Assembly: GCA_009996555.1 (NCBI GenBank)
Contig: JAACZX010000070.1
Coordinates: 1-9,092, forward strand
Direction: 5' to 3'
Origin: Chitinophagaceae bacterium
GTDB lineage: Bacteria; Bacteroidota; Bacteroidia; Chitinophagales; Chitinophagaceae
Length of the DNA: 9,092 nucleotides
Positions 1 to 6,666 of the stretch are shown here, piece by piece. Each line of letters opens with the position of its first letter. Position 1 is the first letter of the stretch. The notes below the pieces were generated by a model, which saw only the letters and a program-made list of their open reading frames with translations, did no database searches and was not told where the DNA came from. The position numbers and the translations under genes are program-made.

Positions 1-3000
1 GTGATAAAAAAATAGAAGAAGTGCTTGCTGAAATTCACCCGGAAGCTTTTGCTGTGGTGAAAGAAGCAGCCCGCCGGTTTACCAATAACGAAGAGTTGCA
101 GGCAACAGCTACTCAGCTGGATCGTGATCTTGTGATCAAACGCCCTCACATGCGTATTGAAGGCGACCAGGTGTTTTACAAAAAATCCTGGATGGCAGCT
201 GGCGGACAGGTTACCTGGAACATGGTGCATTATGATGTGCAGTTGATTGGTGGTAGTGTATTGCACCAGGGTAAAATTTCGGAGATGGCTACCGGTGAAG
301 GAAAAACGCTGGTATCAACTTTACCTGCTTACTTAAATGCATTGCCGGGCGAAGGTGTGCATCTTGTAACAGTGAATGATTACCTGGCCCGTCGTGATAG
401 CGAATGGAATGGTACACTGTTTGAATTTTTAGGATTGACCGTTGATTGTATTGATAAACATCAGCCAAACAGCGAAGACCGACGCAAAGCGTATTTAGCA
501 GATATTGTTTACGGTACCAATAACGAATTTGGTTTCGATTACCTGCGTGATAACATGGTGGTGAGCACTGCCGAAAAAGTACAGCGCAAGCTGCACTTTG
601 CAATGGTGGATGAGGTAGATAGTATTTTAATTGATGAAGCCCGTACGCCATTGATCATTGCAGGCCCGGTAAGTACCGGCAGCAATGAGCAGCAGTTCTT
701 CAATATGAAACCACGTATTGAAAAACTCATCGACGCACAAAAAAGACTTGCACAACAATACCTCAATGAAGCGAAGAAAGCCATTGCAGAAGGTGATGAT
801 GATCCGAAGAAAGGTGGTTTGGCATTGATGCGTGCCTGGAGAGGTTTACCAAAATATGGTCCGCTTATTAAATACTTAAGTGAACCCGGTATTAAAGTAA
901 AACTGCAGAAAGCAGAGAACTACTACCTGGCCGATCAGCAAAAAGAAATGCCGAAGGTGGACGAAGGATTGCTGTTCCATATTGATGAGAAAAGTAATTC
1001 AGTTGAACTGACGGATAAAGGATTGAGCATGCTCACCAAAGAGAATGAAGATCCTGATTTCTTTGTGTTGCCCGATATCAGCACGGCCTTGGCTGGTATT
1101 GAAAAGAGCGATGCAAATGCAGATGAAAAACTTCAGAAAAAAGAAACATTCCTCAACGAATATTCAGCAAAAGCAGACCGCATTCATACGGTATTGCAAA
1201 TGCTGAAGGCGTATGCATTGTTTGAAAAAGATGTAGAGTATGTAGTGCTTGATGGACAAGTGAAGATCGTTGATGAACAAACAGGTCGTATTCTTGATGG
1301 CCGCCGCTACAGCGATGGTTTACACCAGGCCATTGAAGCAAAAGAAAACGTACACATTGAAGCGGCAACGCAAACCTATGCTACCATTACACTTCAGAAC
1401 TACTTCCGTATGTATCACAAACTTTGTGGTATGACGGGTACTGCGGAAACAGAAGCAGGTGAGTTCTGGGATATTTACAAACTTGATGTTGTAAAAATTC
1501 CAACCAACCTGAACATGATCCGTGACGACAGGCAGGACCTTGTTTTCAAAACCAAGCGTGAAAAGTATAAGGCTGTTATTGAAGAAATTGAAGTGATACG
1601 TGCTGCTGGCCGTCCGGTACTGGTGGGAACAACATCTGTAGAAGTGAGTGAGTTGCTGAGTAAGATGCTGCAGGTGAAAAAAATTCCGCACAATGTATTG
1701 AACGCAAAACAACACGCCCGTGAAGCACAGGTAGTAGCCGAAGCTGGTTTAGCAGGTGCTGTAACCATTGCAACAAACATGGCCGGTCGTGGTACAGATA
1801 TTAAACTGGGAGCAGGTGTAAAAGATGCAGGAGGTTTAGCCATCCTTGGTACAGAACGTCACGATAGCCGTCGTGTTGATCGCCAGTTACGTGGCCGTGC
1901 CGGTCGCCAGGGCGATCCCGGTTCTTCTCAATTCTATGTTTCTCTGGAAGATGATCTGATGCGTATGTTCGGCAGCGAACGTATTGCAGGTATGATGGAT
2001 AAACTGGGTTACAAAGAAGGTGAAGTGATCCAGCACAGCATGATCACCAAATCGATTGAGCGTGCACAGAAAAAAGTGGAAGAAAACAACTTTGGTATAC
2101 GTAAGCGTTTGCTGGAATATGATGATGTGATGAACAAACAGCGTTCTGCTATTTACACCCGTCGTAACCATGCATTGAGTGGTGAACGTTTGGCACTTGA
2201 TACAGATAATGCTTTTTATTCTGTAGCTGAAGGATTGATTGCTTCGTTTAAAGAACAGAACGATCATGAAGGGTTCAAGATGGCTTGTATCATGAACTTT
2301 GGAATTGATACACAGATCACCGCAGAGCAGCTGGATAAAGCTGATAACAATTCGTTGGCCGAAGCATTGTATGTTGAAGCCAAAACATCGTACCTGCGTA
2401 AGAACGATCATTTGAAGAAAGAAGCTTTACCGGTATTCCAGAACATTAAAACAACGCAGGGAGCACATATTGAAAATGTGTTTGTGCCGTTCAGCGATGG
2501 AAAGCGTGGTTTGCAGGTATTGGCTGCCATGAACAAAACAATTGAAACAGGTGCTGCAGAGTTAGTAAGTGCATTGGAGCGTACCGCTACACTTGCCTTT
2601 ATTGATGAAGCATGGAAAGAACACCTGCGTGCAATGGATGATTTGCGTACATCAGTGCAAAATGCAACGTACGAACAAAAAGATCCATTGGTGATCTATA
2701 AAGTAGAAGCGTTTACATTGTTTGAACAACTCAATAATGAGATCAATAAGAACATTGTTTCCTTCCTTGCACATGCAGGCTTGCCTGTTGAACAAGCAAA
2801 TCAAACACAGATCCGTGAAGGCCGTCAGCAGAAAACCGATATGAGCAAAATGCGCCAGAAGAAAGAAGATATGGTGGCTGCTGCAGGTGCCGGCAACGAG
2901 CTGATGGAAACACCGGACTATTACGATCCTTCGGAAAATGTGAAACAGGAACCTGTGGTTACCGGTCCTAAAATTGGACGTAATGATCCTTGTCCTTGTG

Positions 3001-3044
3001 GAAGCGGCAAAAAATACAAACAATGCCACGGCAAAGACCTTTAA
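1..3044 (+). CDS. secA: Preprotein translocase ATPase SecA (5' end missing)
   Basis: SecA is the cytoplasmic ATPase that drives unfolded preproteins through SecYEG. The reading frame is open from base 3 (D-K-K-I-E-E-V...), so the gene starts before the window and the in-frame GTG at 21 is internal; 1013 residues are visible. Seen in order: Walker A MATGEGKT (285-308), Walker B DEVD (609-620) followed by [11 protein letters not shown], the DEQTGR and [11 protein letters not shown] region (about 1273-1330), [12 protein letters not shown] (about 1431), motif [13 protein letters not shown] (about 1773), motif [13 protein letters not shown] (from 1884), and a C-terminal SecB/lipid-binding zinc motif with CPC at 2991-2999 and CH at 3024-3029. 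The stretch from DEAR to DEQTGR is about 212 residues, roughly 60 more than in E. coli SecA, a PPXD-region enlargement I associate with Bacteroidota. A lysine-rich linker precedes the zinc motif. The gene ends just before a strong terminator and looks intact apart from the window cut. Confidence 0.98.
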   Translation, partial: DKKIEEVLAEIHPEAFAVVKEAARRFTNNEELQATATQLDRDLVIKRPHMRIEGDQVFYKKSWMAAGGQVTWNMVHYDVQLIGGSVLHQGKISEMATGEGKTLVSTLPAYLNALPGEGVHLVTVNDYLARRDSEWNGTLFEFLGLTVDCIDKHQPNSEDRRKAYLADIVYGTNNEFGFDYLRDNMVVSTAEKVQRKLHFAMVDEVDSILIDEARTPLIIAGPVSTGSNEQQFFNMKPRIEKLIDAQKRLAQQYLNEAKKAIAEGDDDPKKGGLALMRAWRGLPKYGPLIKYLSEPGIKVKLQKAENYYLADQQKEMPKVDEGLLFHIDEKSNSVELTDKGLSMLTKENEDPDFFVLPDISTALAGIEKSDANADEKLQKKETFLNEYSAKADRIHTVLQMLKAYALFEKDVEYVVLDGQVKIVDEQTGRILDGRRYSDGLHQAIEAKENVHIEAATQTYATITLQNYFRMYHKLCGMTGTAETEAGEFWDIYKLDVVKIPTNLNMIRDDRQDLVFKTKREKYKAVIEEIEVIRAAGRPVLVGTTSVEVSELLSKMLQVKKIPHNVLNAKQHAREAQVVAEAGLAGAVTIATNMAGRGTDIKLGAGVKDAGGLAILGTERHDSRRVDRQLRGRAGRQGDPGSSQFYVSLEDDLMRMFGSERIAGMMDKLGYKEGEVIQHSMITKSIERAQKKVEENNFGIRKRLLEYDDVMNKQRSAIYTRRNHALSGERLALDTDNAFYSVAEGLIASFKEQNDHEGFKMACIMNFGIDTQITAEQLDKADNNSLAEALYVEAKTSYLRKNDHLKKEALPVFQNIKTTQGAHIENVFVPFSDGKRGLQVLAAMNKTIETGAAELVSALERTATLAFIDEAWKEHLRAMDDLRTSVQNATYEQKDPLVIYKVEAFTLFEQLNNEINKNIVSFLAHAGLPVEQANQTQIREGRQQKTDMSKMRQKKEDMVAAAGAGNELMETPDYYDPSENVKQEPVVTGPKIGRNDPCPCGSGKKYKQCHGKDL

Positions 3045-3047
3045 GAT

Positions 3048-3072
3048 AAAACCTCCTTCGGGAGGTTTTTTA
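3048..3072 (+). terminator. Intrinsic terminator of secA with UUCG tetraloop
   Basis: Four bases after the secA stop codon, a 9-bp perfect stem (3048-3056 with 3061-3069, core CCTCC/GGAGG) closes on a C(TTCG)G loop, the unusually stable cUUCGg tetraloop. It runs straight into a T-tract (3066-3071). The A-tract on the left arm mirrors the T-tract, so the hairpin could also act in reverse, but no gene ends from the other side here. Confidence 0.93.
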
Positions 3073-3181
3073 TTGTTCATGATTTCCAGTTCCTGTTGAG
3101 TTTAATGTTTATAGACTACAAACATCCTGACACTGCTCTGCAGGCTTTGTGTTATAAGCCAAAAGATTTGATTTATTTTTC
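3073..3181. other. Intergenic stretch with no recognisable gene
   Basis: No ORF with a recognisable product lies here. The only structure I see is a weak hairpin, GGCTT (3143-3147) with AAGCC (3156-3160), followed by an AT-rich run leading into the inverted repeat element. A near-match to the Bacteroidota -7 box (TATTTTTC, about 3174-3181) sits at the edge of that element but has the wrong last base. Confidence 0.5.
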
Positions 3182-3257
3182 TTTGTTCCGGAGGAACATT
3201 TGCCGGGTAGAAACATTAGGTCAAAATGTATTTACGTTCCGTTAGGAACGCTTGGTG
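3182..3257 (+). repeat. Two-hairpin repeat element, copy A (forward)
   Basis: This copy contains two short perfect palindromes. Hairpin 1 is TGTTCC/GGAACA with a 3-nt loop (3184-3198). Hairpin 2 is CGTTCC/GGAACG with a 4-nt loop (3235-3250). Between them lies a 36-nt spacer carrying GGGTAG at 3205-3210, and CTTGGTG (3251-3257) follows hairpin 2. The same order (T-run, hairpin, CATTT, GGGTAGA, hairpin, TTGGTG) recurs on the opposite strand at 3290-3362, which is why I treat it as a repeat unit and not chance palindromes. It resembles REP/BIME-type or MITE-type elements in general design. I cannot name a family. Confidence 0.75.
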
Positions 3258-3289
3258 AGATTCGGCTACAGGAAATTCATTCTTAAAAG

Positions 3290-3362
3290 CACCAACCGTT
3301 CCTATGGAACGGAACTAACTCGTAACAATTGTCTACCCACGAAATGTCCCTACGGGACAAAA
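3290..3362 (-). repeat. Two-hairpin repeat element, copy B (inverted)
   Basis: Read on the minus strand, this repeats the architecture of copy A. Hairpin 1 is TGTCCC/GGGACA (3345-3359), GGGTAG is at 3338-3333, hairpin 2 is CCGTTCC/GGAACGG (3296-3312), and TTGGTG is at 3295-3290. The spacer between core stems is about 33 nt, against 36 in copy A. Hairpin 1 differs from copy A by a T-A pair changed to C-G, so both sides of the stem changed together and pairing is kept. The spacer between copies (3258-3289) shows no obvious structure. Confidence 0.75.
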
Positions 3363-3515
3363 AAAGTAAGCTGCTGATGTCGCTTTTTGTTCTATAGCAA
3401 CTTGTTTGTTTGTGCGGAAGACTATGGTGAAGGTTATAACTTTAGCTGTATTACTATAAGCGGAATATTCCTGCGCAATTATTTTGCTGGGCAATTATCC
3501 AAAATTTATAAAGAT
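3363..3515. other. Upstream region of deoC
   Basis: This stretch lies between the inverted repeat element and the deoC -7 box. The deoC frame is open back to about 3387, but that extension has no similarity to the DeoC N-terminus and I read it as non-coding. An 8-bp direct repeat GCAATTAT occurs at 3475-3482 and 3491-3498 (16-bp period), close to where a -33 box or operator would sit. No protein-binding function can be assigned from sequence alone. Confidence 0.4.
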
Positions 3516-3523
3516 TACATTTG
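3516..3523 (+). promoter_or_regulatory. Bacteroidota -7 box (TACATTTG) of deoC
   Basis: TACATTTG matches the Bacteroidota -7 consensus TAnnTTTG exactly and lies four bases before the deoC ATG. Transcription would then begin at or within a base or two of the start codon, giving a leaderless or nearly leaderless mRNA. No convincing TTTG -33 box is seen at the usual distance: the nearest (3483-3486) leaves a 29-nt gap, so this rests on the -7 box alone. Confidence 0.55.
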
Positions 3524-3527
3524 CCGA

Positions 3528-4187
3528 ATGAATATTGCTTCTCATATCGATCATACGATTCTTAAGCCAACAACTCTGGTGAGTGATATTGAACAACTTT
3601 GTACCGAAGCCACGATCTATAAGTTTGCAGCGGTATGTGTGCCTCCTCCTTTTACCAAGTTTGCTAAAGGCTTATTGGGTGGTACAGATGTAAAAACAGC
3701 TACTGTGATTGGTTTCCCGTTTGGTTACTCTGCCATTGAAGCCAAGGTGACTGAAACATTGTTGTCGATCGTTGACGGTGTTGACGAGATTGATATGGTG
3801 GCAAATATCTCAGCCATTAAAAATGCTGACTGGAATTTTATTAAGCATGAAGCAGAGGTGTTGATCCCCATGGCACATAAAAAGGAAAAGCACATCAAGA
3901 TCATTATTGAAAGCGGCGTGCTTACCGACGAAGAAATTATCCGCTGCTGTGAAATATATGCTGAACTTGGCGCAGATTTTGTAAAAACTTCGACAGGTTA
4001 TGCGGAAAAAGGCGCCACAATTGAAGCGGTGCAACTCATGAGGAAGCATTTACCGTCTAATATCAAAATCAAAGCATCGGGTGGTATCCGAAATTTTGCC
4101 TTTGCTAAACAGTTGATTGAAGCAGGGGCAGACAGGTTAGGATGCAGTGCCAGTGTTGCCATTGTAAAAGAAAGTTTGAACCAGTAA
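3528..4187 (+). CDS. deoC: Deoxyribose-phosphate aldolase
   Basis: This class I aldolase cleaves 2-deoxy-D-ribose 5-phosphate to glyceraldehyde 3-phosphate and acetaldehyde, in the cytoplasmic catabolism of deoxyribonucleosides. The 219-residue product (start ATG 3528, M-N-I-A-S-H-I-D-H-T-I-L-K-P) has the usual DeoC length. The Schiff-base lysine is K153 in FVKTSTGYAEKGAT, the relay aspartate is D89 in DEIDMVAN, and the second active-site lysine is K182 in IKASGGIRN. The IDHTILKP start and CVPPPF are also typical. The frame is open 141 nt further upstream, but that stretch lacks family similarity and overlaps the -7 box, so the ATG at 3528 is preferred. The SPOR gene begins one base after the stop, suggesting one transcript. 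No other deo genes are in view, so the pathway context is not shown here. Confidence 0.96.
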   Translation: MNIASHIDHTILKPTTLVSDIEQLCTEATIYKFAAVCVPPPFTKFAKGLLGGTDVKTATVIGFPFGYSAIEAKVTETLLSIVDGVDEIDMVANISAIKNADWNFIKHEAEVLIPMAHKKEKHIKIIIESGVLTDEEIIRCCEIYAELGADFVKTSTGYAEKGATIEAVQLMRKHLPSNIKIKASGGIRNFAFAKQLIEAGADRLGCSASVAIVKESLNQ

Positions 4188-4188
4188 T

Positions 4189-4635
4189 ATGAAAAAGATC
4201 GTCCTGTTGTGTGTAATTGTATTTGTTGCTTTTATGAGCAAAGCGCAAACTGTTGTTGATACTGTTGGCAGTTCAGTATATGTTGTAAAAGACAGCCGCC
4301 TTGATCTGCTGGTAAAGAAAAAAGCAGAGATCAACAAAAAAGCAGCTGAAGCAAAACGACCCACAAAAGGATTCCGCATACAGGTGCTTAATACCACTGA
4401 TCGTAACCAGGCATTGGCTGCAAAATCAAAATTGCTTACACTTTATCCCGATCAGAAAACATACCTGATGTACCAGGCACCTTATTTTAAAATACGCATT
4501 GGCAATTTTGTAGAAAGAGCGGAAGCCGATGATCTGAAAAAAGAGTTGGCCCGCATGTTTCCTACAGGTGTGTTTGTAATACCAAGCGATATTGAATACA
4601 AAGCGCCTCCTGAAAAAGAAGAAACAATCAAATAA
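4189..4635 (+). CDS. Secreted SPOR-domain protein
   Basis: This 148-residue protein is predicted to be exported. Residues 1-19 are a signal peptide (M-K-K, hydrophobic core, S-K-A before Q20) with a likely A|Q cleavage and no lipobox cysteine. Residues 20-60 form a charged, lysine- and alanine-rich linker. Residues 61-137 (GFRIQVLN...YFKIRIGNF...VFVIP) match the SPOR fold pattern, with a beta strand opening on R-I-Q-V and a central F-K-I-R-I-G-N-F. SPOR domains bind glycan strands of peptidoglycan that lack stem peptides, often at division sites, so a cell-envelope role is likely, but no partner is visible. Its start lies one base after the deoC stop (TAATATG), so translation may be coupled. 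The functional link to deoC is unclear and may only be shared transcription. Confidence 0.85.
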   Translation: MKKIVLLCVIVFVAFMSKAQTVVDTVGSSVYVVKDSRLDLLVKKKAEINKKAAEAKRPTKGFRIQVLNTTDRNQALAAKSKLLTLYPDQKTYLMYQAPYFKIRIGNFVERAEADDLKKELARMFPTGVFVIPSDIEYKAPPEKEETIK

Positions 4636-4723
4636 TTACACGCCCCGTCTGACGCAATGAATAGTTGTCTTTTTAAGCAACAGGTAACTGCAAAACATAT
4701 CGGAATGATGAACAGTCGCCAAT

Positions 4724-4748
4724 AAAGCCTGCCACGTTGCAGGTTTTT
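4724..4748 (+). terminator. Terminator after deoC-SPOR transcript
   Basis: The stem CCTGC (4728-4732) pairs with GCAGG (4739-4743) around a 6-nt loop. It extends outward through a G-T wobble and A-T pairs, then runs into TTTTT (4744-4748). It lies about 90 bases after the SPOR stop codon. Its T-tract abuts the -7 box of the following gene. Confidence 0.75.
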
Positions 4749-4749
4749 G

Positions 4750-4757
4750 TATTTTTG
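4750..4757 (+). promoter_or_regulatory. Bacteroidota -7 box (TATTTTTG) of the M20 gene
   Basis: TATTTTTG fits TAnnTTTG and ends six bases before the ATG at 4764, so the mRNA leader would be only a few bases long. It starts one base after the T-tract of the preceding terminator. No TTTG-type -33 box is visible at the expected position, because that region is taken up by the terminator stem. Confidence 0.5.
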
Positions 4758-4763
4758 CGCATC

Positions 4764-5945
4764 ATGTTAAAAGACCAGGTACAAGCGCTCGCCAAAAAAT
4801 ATAAGGAAGAATTTATTGCAGTACGCCATCACCTGCATGCAAATCCTGAGCTCAGTTACAAAGAATTTGAAACATCAAAGTTTGTACAGGCAAAACTCAG
4901 GGAGTTTGGCATTCCGTTTACTGTAATGGCAGAAACCGGCGTAGTTGGTTTGATCGAAGGGAAGAACCCATCCTCAAAAGTAATTGCGTTGAGAGCTGAT
5001 ATGGATGCATTGCCCATATTGGAAGAAAATGATGTGCCGTATAAATCGAAAGTGGATGGTGTAATGCATGCATGCGGTCATGATGTACATACTACCTGTT
5101 TGTTGGGTGCTGCAAAAATTCTGAATGAATTAAAAGCTGAATGGGAGGGAACAGTAAAACTCATCTTTCAACCCGGTGAAGAAAAAAATCCCGGCGGTGC
5201 AAGCATCATGATCAAAGAAGGTGTGCTGGAAAATCCGAAGCCGCAGTGCATTTTTGGATTACACGTTCATCCCGGTTTGCAGTTAGGGCAACTCAGTTTT
5301 CGTGCAGGAAAAGTAATGGCTAGTGCCGATGAGTTATACCTAACGGTGAAGGGTAAAGGCGGTCATGCAGCTGCTCCGCATCTGGCAGTTGATCCCATCC
5401 TCATTGCTTCACACATGGTGGTGAGTTTGCAGCAGATCATCAGCCGAAACCGTAATCCGCATAATCCTTCCGTGTTATCGATCACCGCTTTTAATGCAGG
5501 TACAACCACCAATGTTATTCCCAACGAAGTAAAGATCATGGGCACCTTCCGTGCAATGGATGAAGCATGGCGTTTTGAAGCACATGAATTGATTCGCCGC
5601 AATGCAAAGCTGTTGGTTGAAAGTATGGGTGGCGAATTGGATCTGCATATTGATGTTGGTTATCCAACTGTTTACAACAACGAAGCTCTTAATGAAATAG
5701 CAAAAACAAAAGCAGCTGAATTTTTAGGATCGGCACATGTAGAAGAAACAGAACTGCGGATGGGTGCAGAAGATTTTGGTTATTACTCGCAGTTAATACC
5801 AGGTTGTTTCTTTCGCTTAGGTGTCATGAACAAAGAAAAAGGCATCAGCAGCGGTGTGCACACACCAACGTTTAATATTGATGAAGATGCAATTGAAACA
5901 GGAATGGCCATGATGGCGTGGTTGGGAAGTACGGTGGAGCCTTAG
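4764..5945 (+). CDS. M20-family metal-dependent amidohydrolase
   Basis: The product has 393 residues and belongs to the M20D group of HipO, AbgB and plant IAA-amino-acid hydrolases, which cleave an amide bond such as an N-acyl amino acid using two metal ions. Seen: HHLHANPELSYKEFET near the N-terminus, RADMDALPI, the metal motif HACGHD with C104 and H106, FQPGEE with E139/E140 (catalytic base and metal ligand), GLHVHP with H167/H169, the dimerisation-domain motif KGGHAAAPH, N-V-I-P, GAEDFGYY, and the late histidine in SGVHTPTFNIDED. All expected metal ligands are present and no signal peptide is seen, so a cytoplasmic enzyme is likely. The frame is open back to a TTG at 4737, but ATG 4764 opens the typical N-terminus and follows the -7 box. 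The actual substrate cannot be told from sequence. Confidence 0.94.
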   Translation: MLKDQVQALAKKYKEEFIAVRHHLHANPELSYKEFETSKFVQAKLREFGIPFTVMAETGVVGLIEGKNPSSKVIALRADMDALPILEENDVPYKSKVDGVMHACGHDVHTTCLLGAAKILNELKAEWEGTVKLIFQPGEEKNPGGASIMIKEGVLENPKPQCIFGLHVHPGLQLGQLSFRAGKVMASADELYLTVKGKGGHAAAPHLAVDPILIASHMVVSLQQIISRNRNPHNPSVLSITAFNAGTTTNVIPNEVKIMGTFRAMDEAWRFEAHELIRRNAKLLVESMGGELDLHIDVGYPTVYNNEALNEIAKTKAAEFLGSAHVEETELRMGAEDFGYYSQLIPGCFFRLGVMNKEKGISSGVHTPTFNIDEDAIETGMAMMAWLGSTVEP

Positions 5946-6001
5946 TCTTTCTCGCAGCGATCGCAACGAAGCGGAGTGAAAGCGTTTGTTTTTAATCAAC
6001 G

Positions 6002-6040
6002 TTGCGTCTCTGCTCCTCTGCGCTCTCTGCGTGAAACTTC
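6002..6040. repeat. Imperfect TGCG/CTC tandem repeat in a convergent gap
   Basis: Between the converging stop codons (5945 and 6041), about four imperfect units of 8-9 bases with the pattern TGC(G)nCTC follow each other and end in TGCGTGAAAC. I recall similar CTCTGCG...TGCGTGAAA strings as dispersed intergenic repeats in several bacterial groups, but cannot confirm that here. A 7-bp inverted repeat (CGCAACG 5962-5968, CGTTGCG 6000-6006) links its left edge to the rest of the 95-bp gap. No clear terminator is seen for either gene. Confidence 0.5.
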
Positions 6041-6571
6041 TTACTTCAAATACTCCTTCGGTATCAGCAAATCTTTATTCTCTGTTTGCCAAAACACAGT
6101 AAGTATCCACCAGCGTTTTCCATCATTATACAATTGAATGCTGTTAATGCCACGCATGAATGGTTCAGCATCTGCCATCGTCTTTCTTGCTTCATACGTG
6201 CTGAAGCAATGTGCAATATGTCCATACACTTCCTGCTTGCGGTGAATTTCTTTTTCAAAAAATCCATTCTTCTCCAATACAGGTCCGTTGCTGCCAATGT
6301 ATTCCTCAACAGTTAATACACGTTTCACCACTTCGCCGTTGGGTCGCACAGCCGTTGCTACTAATTTTCCTTCAGGCAAAAACAAACTTCGCATACGGTT
6401 CCAGTTTCTTGCTTCACCTGCCGGCCCGCTGATAACATTGTACAACGCTGCAATAATTGCATCAATGCTTTTTACATCCTCTTCTGCAGCTGTAACAGTA
6501 TCAGTTTTTGTTTGTGCTGTTGCAGCATCAATAAAATAAAGGACGAATAAAACAACGAAAAGTTTCTTCAC
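6041..6571 (-). CDS. Secreted SnoaL/NTF2-like protein
   Basis: The 176-residue product begins at a GTG (6571-6569) that opens directly onto a signal peptide: M-K-K, a hydrophobic core and A-T-A before Q20, with probable cleavage A19|Q20. No better ATG precedes it. The mature part (about residues 33-170) has the alpha-plus-beta pattern of SnoaL/NTF2-like cone folds: an opening helix D-V-K-S-I-D-A-I-I-A-A-L-Y, the R-M-R-S-L-F-L-P-E-G segment, a middle helix V-E-E-Y-I, and closing strands ending in the R-W-W-I-L-T-V-F-W-Q stretch. Many such proteins are small-ligand binders or enzymes without known substrates, and no catalytic residues can be named. It is transcribed toward the M20 gene and divergently from the C1 peptidase gene, sharing a 95-bp upstream region with it. 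Its function is unknown. Confidence 0.82.
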   Translation of the reverse strand: MKKLFVVLFVLYFIDAATAQTKTDTVTAAEEDVKSIDAIIAALYNVISGPAGEARNWNRMRSLFLPEGKLVATAVRPNGEVVKRVLTVEEYIGSNGPVLEKNGFFEKEIHRKQEVYGHIAHCFSTYEARKTMADAEPFMRGINSIQLYNDGKRWWILTVFWQTENKDLLIPKEYLK

Positions 6572-6666
6572 GATTATTTTTTTGTAAGATACGCTCTGTA
6601 TATGTTGCAGCTGTTCCCACTCTTCAAAAATTACATTACATTTAATCAGTTTAAAAACACTTAGCT
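6572..6666. promoter_or_regulatory. Divergent upstream region
   Basis: These 95 bases separate the divergent SnoaL-like and C1 peptidase starts and must hold both promoters if each gene has its own. TACATTTA at 6637-6644 (+) is one base off TAnnTTTG and lies 22 bases before the peptidase ATG. On the minus strand, TAATTTTTG (6633-6625) has the right parts with one extra spacer base. Neither is a full match. Confidence 0.35.

Noticed and set aside
21..23. GTG as the start codon of secA
   Set aside because: The frame is open upstream to the window edge with family-like residues (DKKIEE), and the SecA N-terminus is missing, so the true start lies before the window.
2652..3080. Minus-strand 142-codon ORF opposite the end of secA
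   Set aside because: It is fully explained as a shadow of secA and runs through the terminator; no recognisable protein. The same holds for the other long antisense frames over secA, deoC, M20 and the peptidase.
3182..3362. CRISPR-like array
   Set aside because: There are only two units, in inverted orientation, with internal hairpins and no uniform repeat-spacer pattern or cas genes.
3387..3527. N-terminal extension of deoC
   Set aside because: It is in frame and open but has no DeoC similarity and overlaps a perfect -7 box; the ATG at 3528 gives the normal family length.
4737..4763. TTG start for the M20 gene
   Set aside because: It would begin inside the terminator loop and precede the -7 box; ATG 4764 fits the family N-terminus.
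5957..5964. GCGATCGC palindrome (HIP1 octamer)
   Set aside because: HIP1 abundance is a cyanobacterial trait; one copy in a Bacteroidota-like window is most likely chance.
6086..6539. Plus-strand ORFs opposite the SnoaL-like gene
   Set aside because: Three overlapping plus frames lack any family signal, while the minus frame has a signal peptide and a coherent fold pattern.
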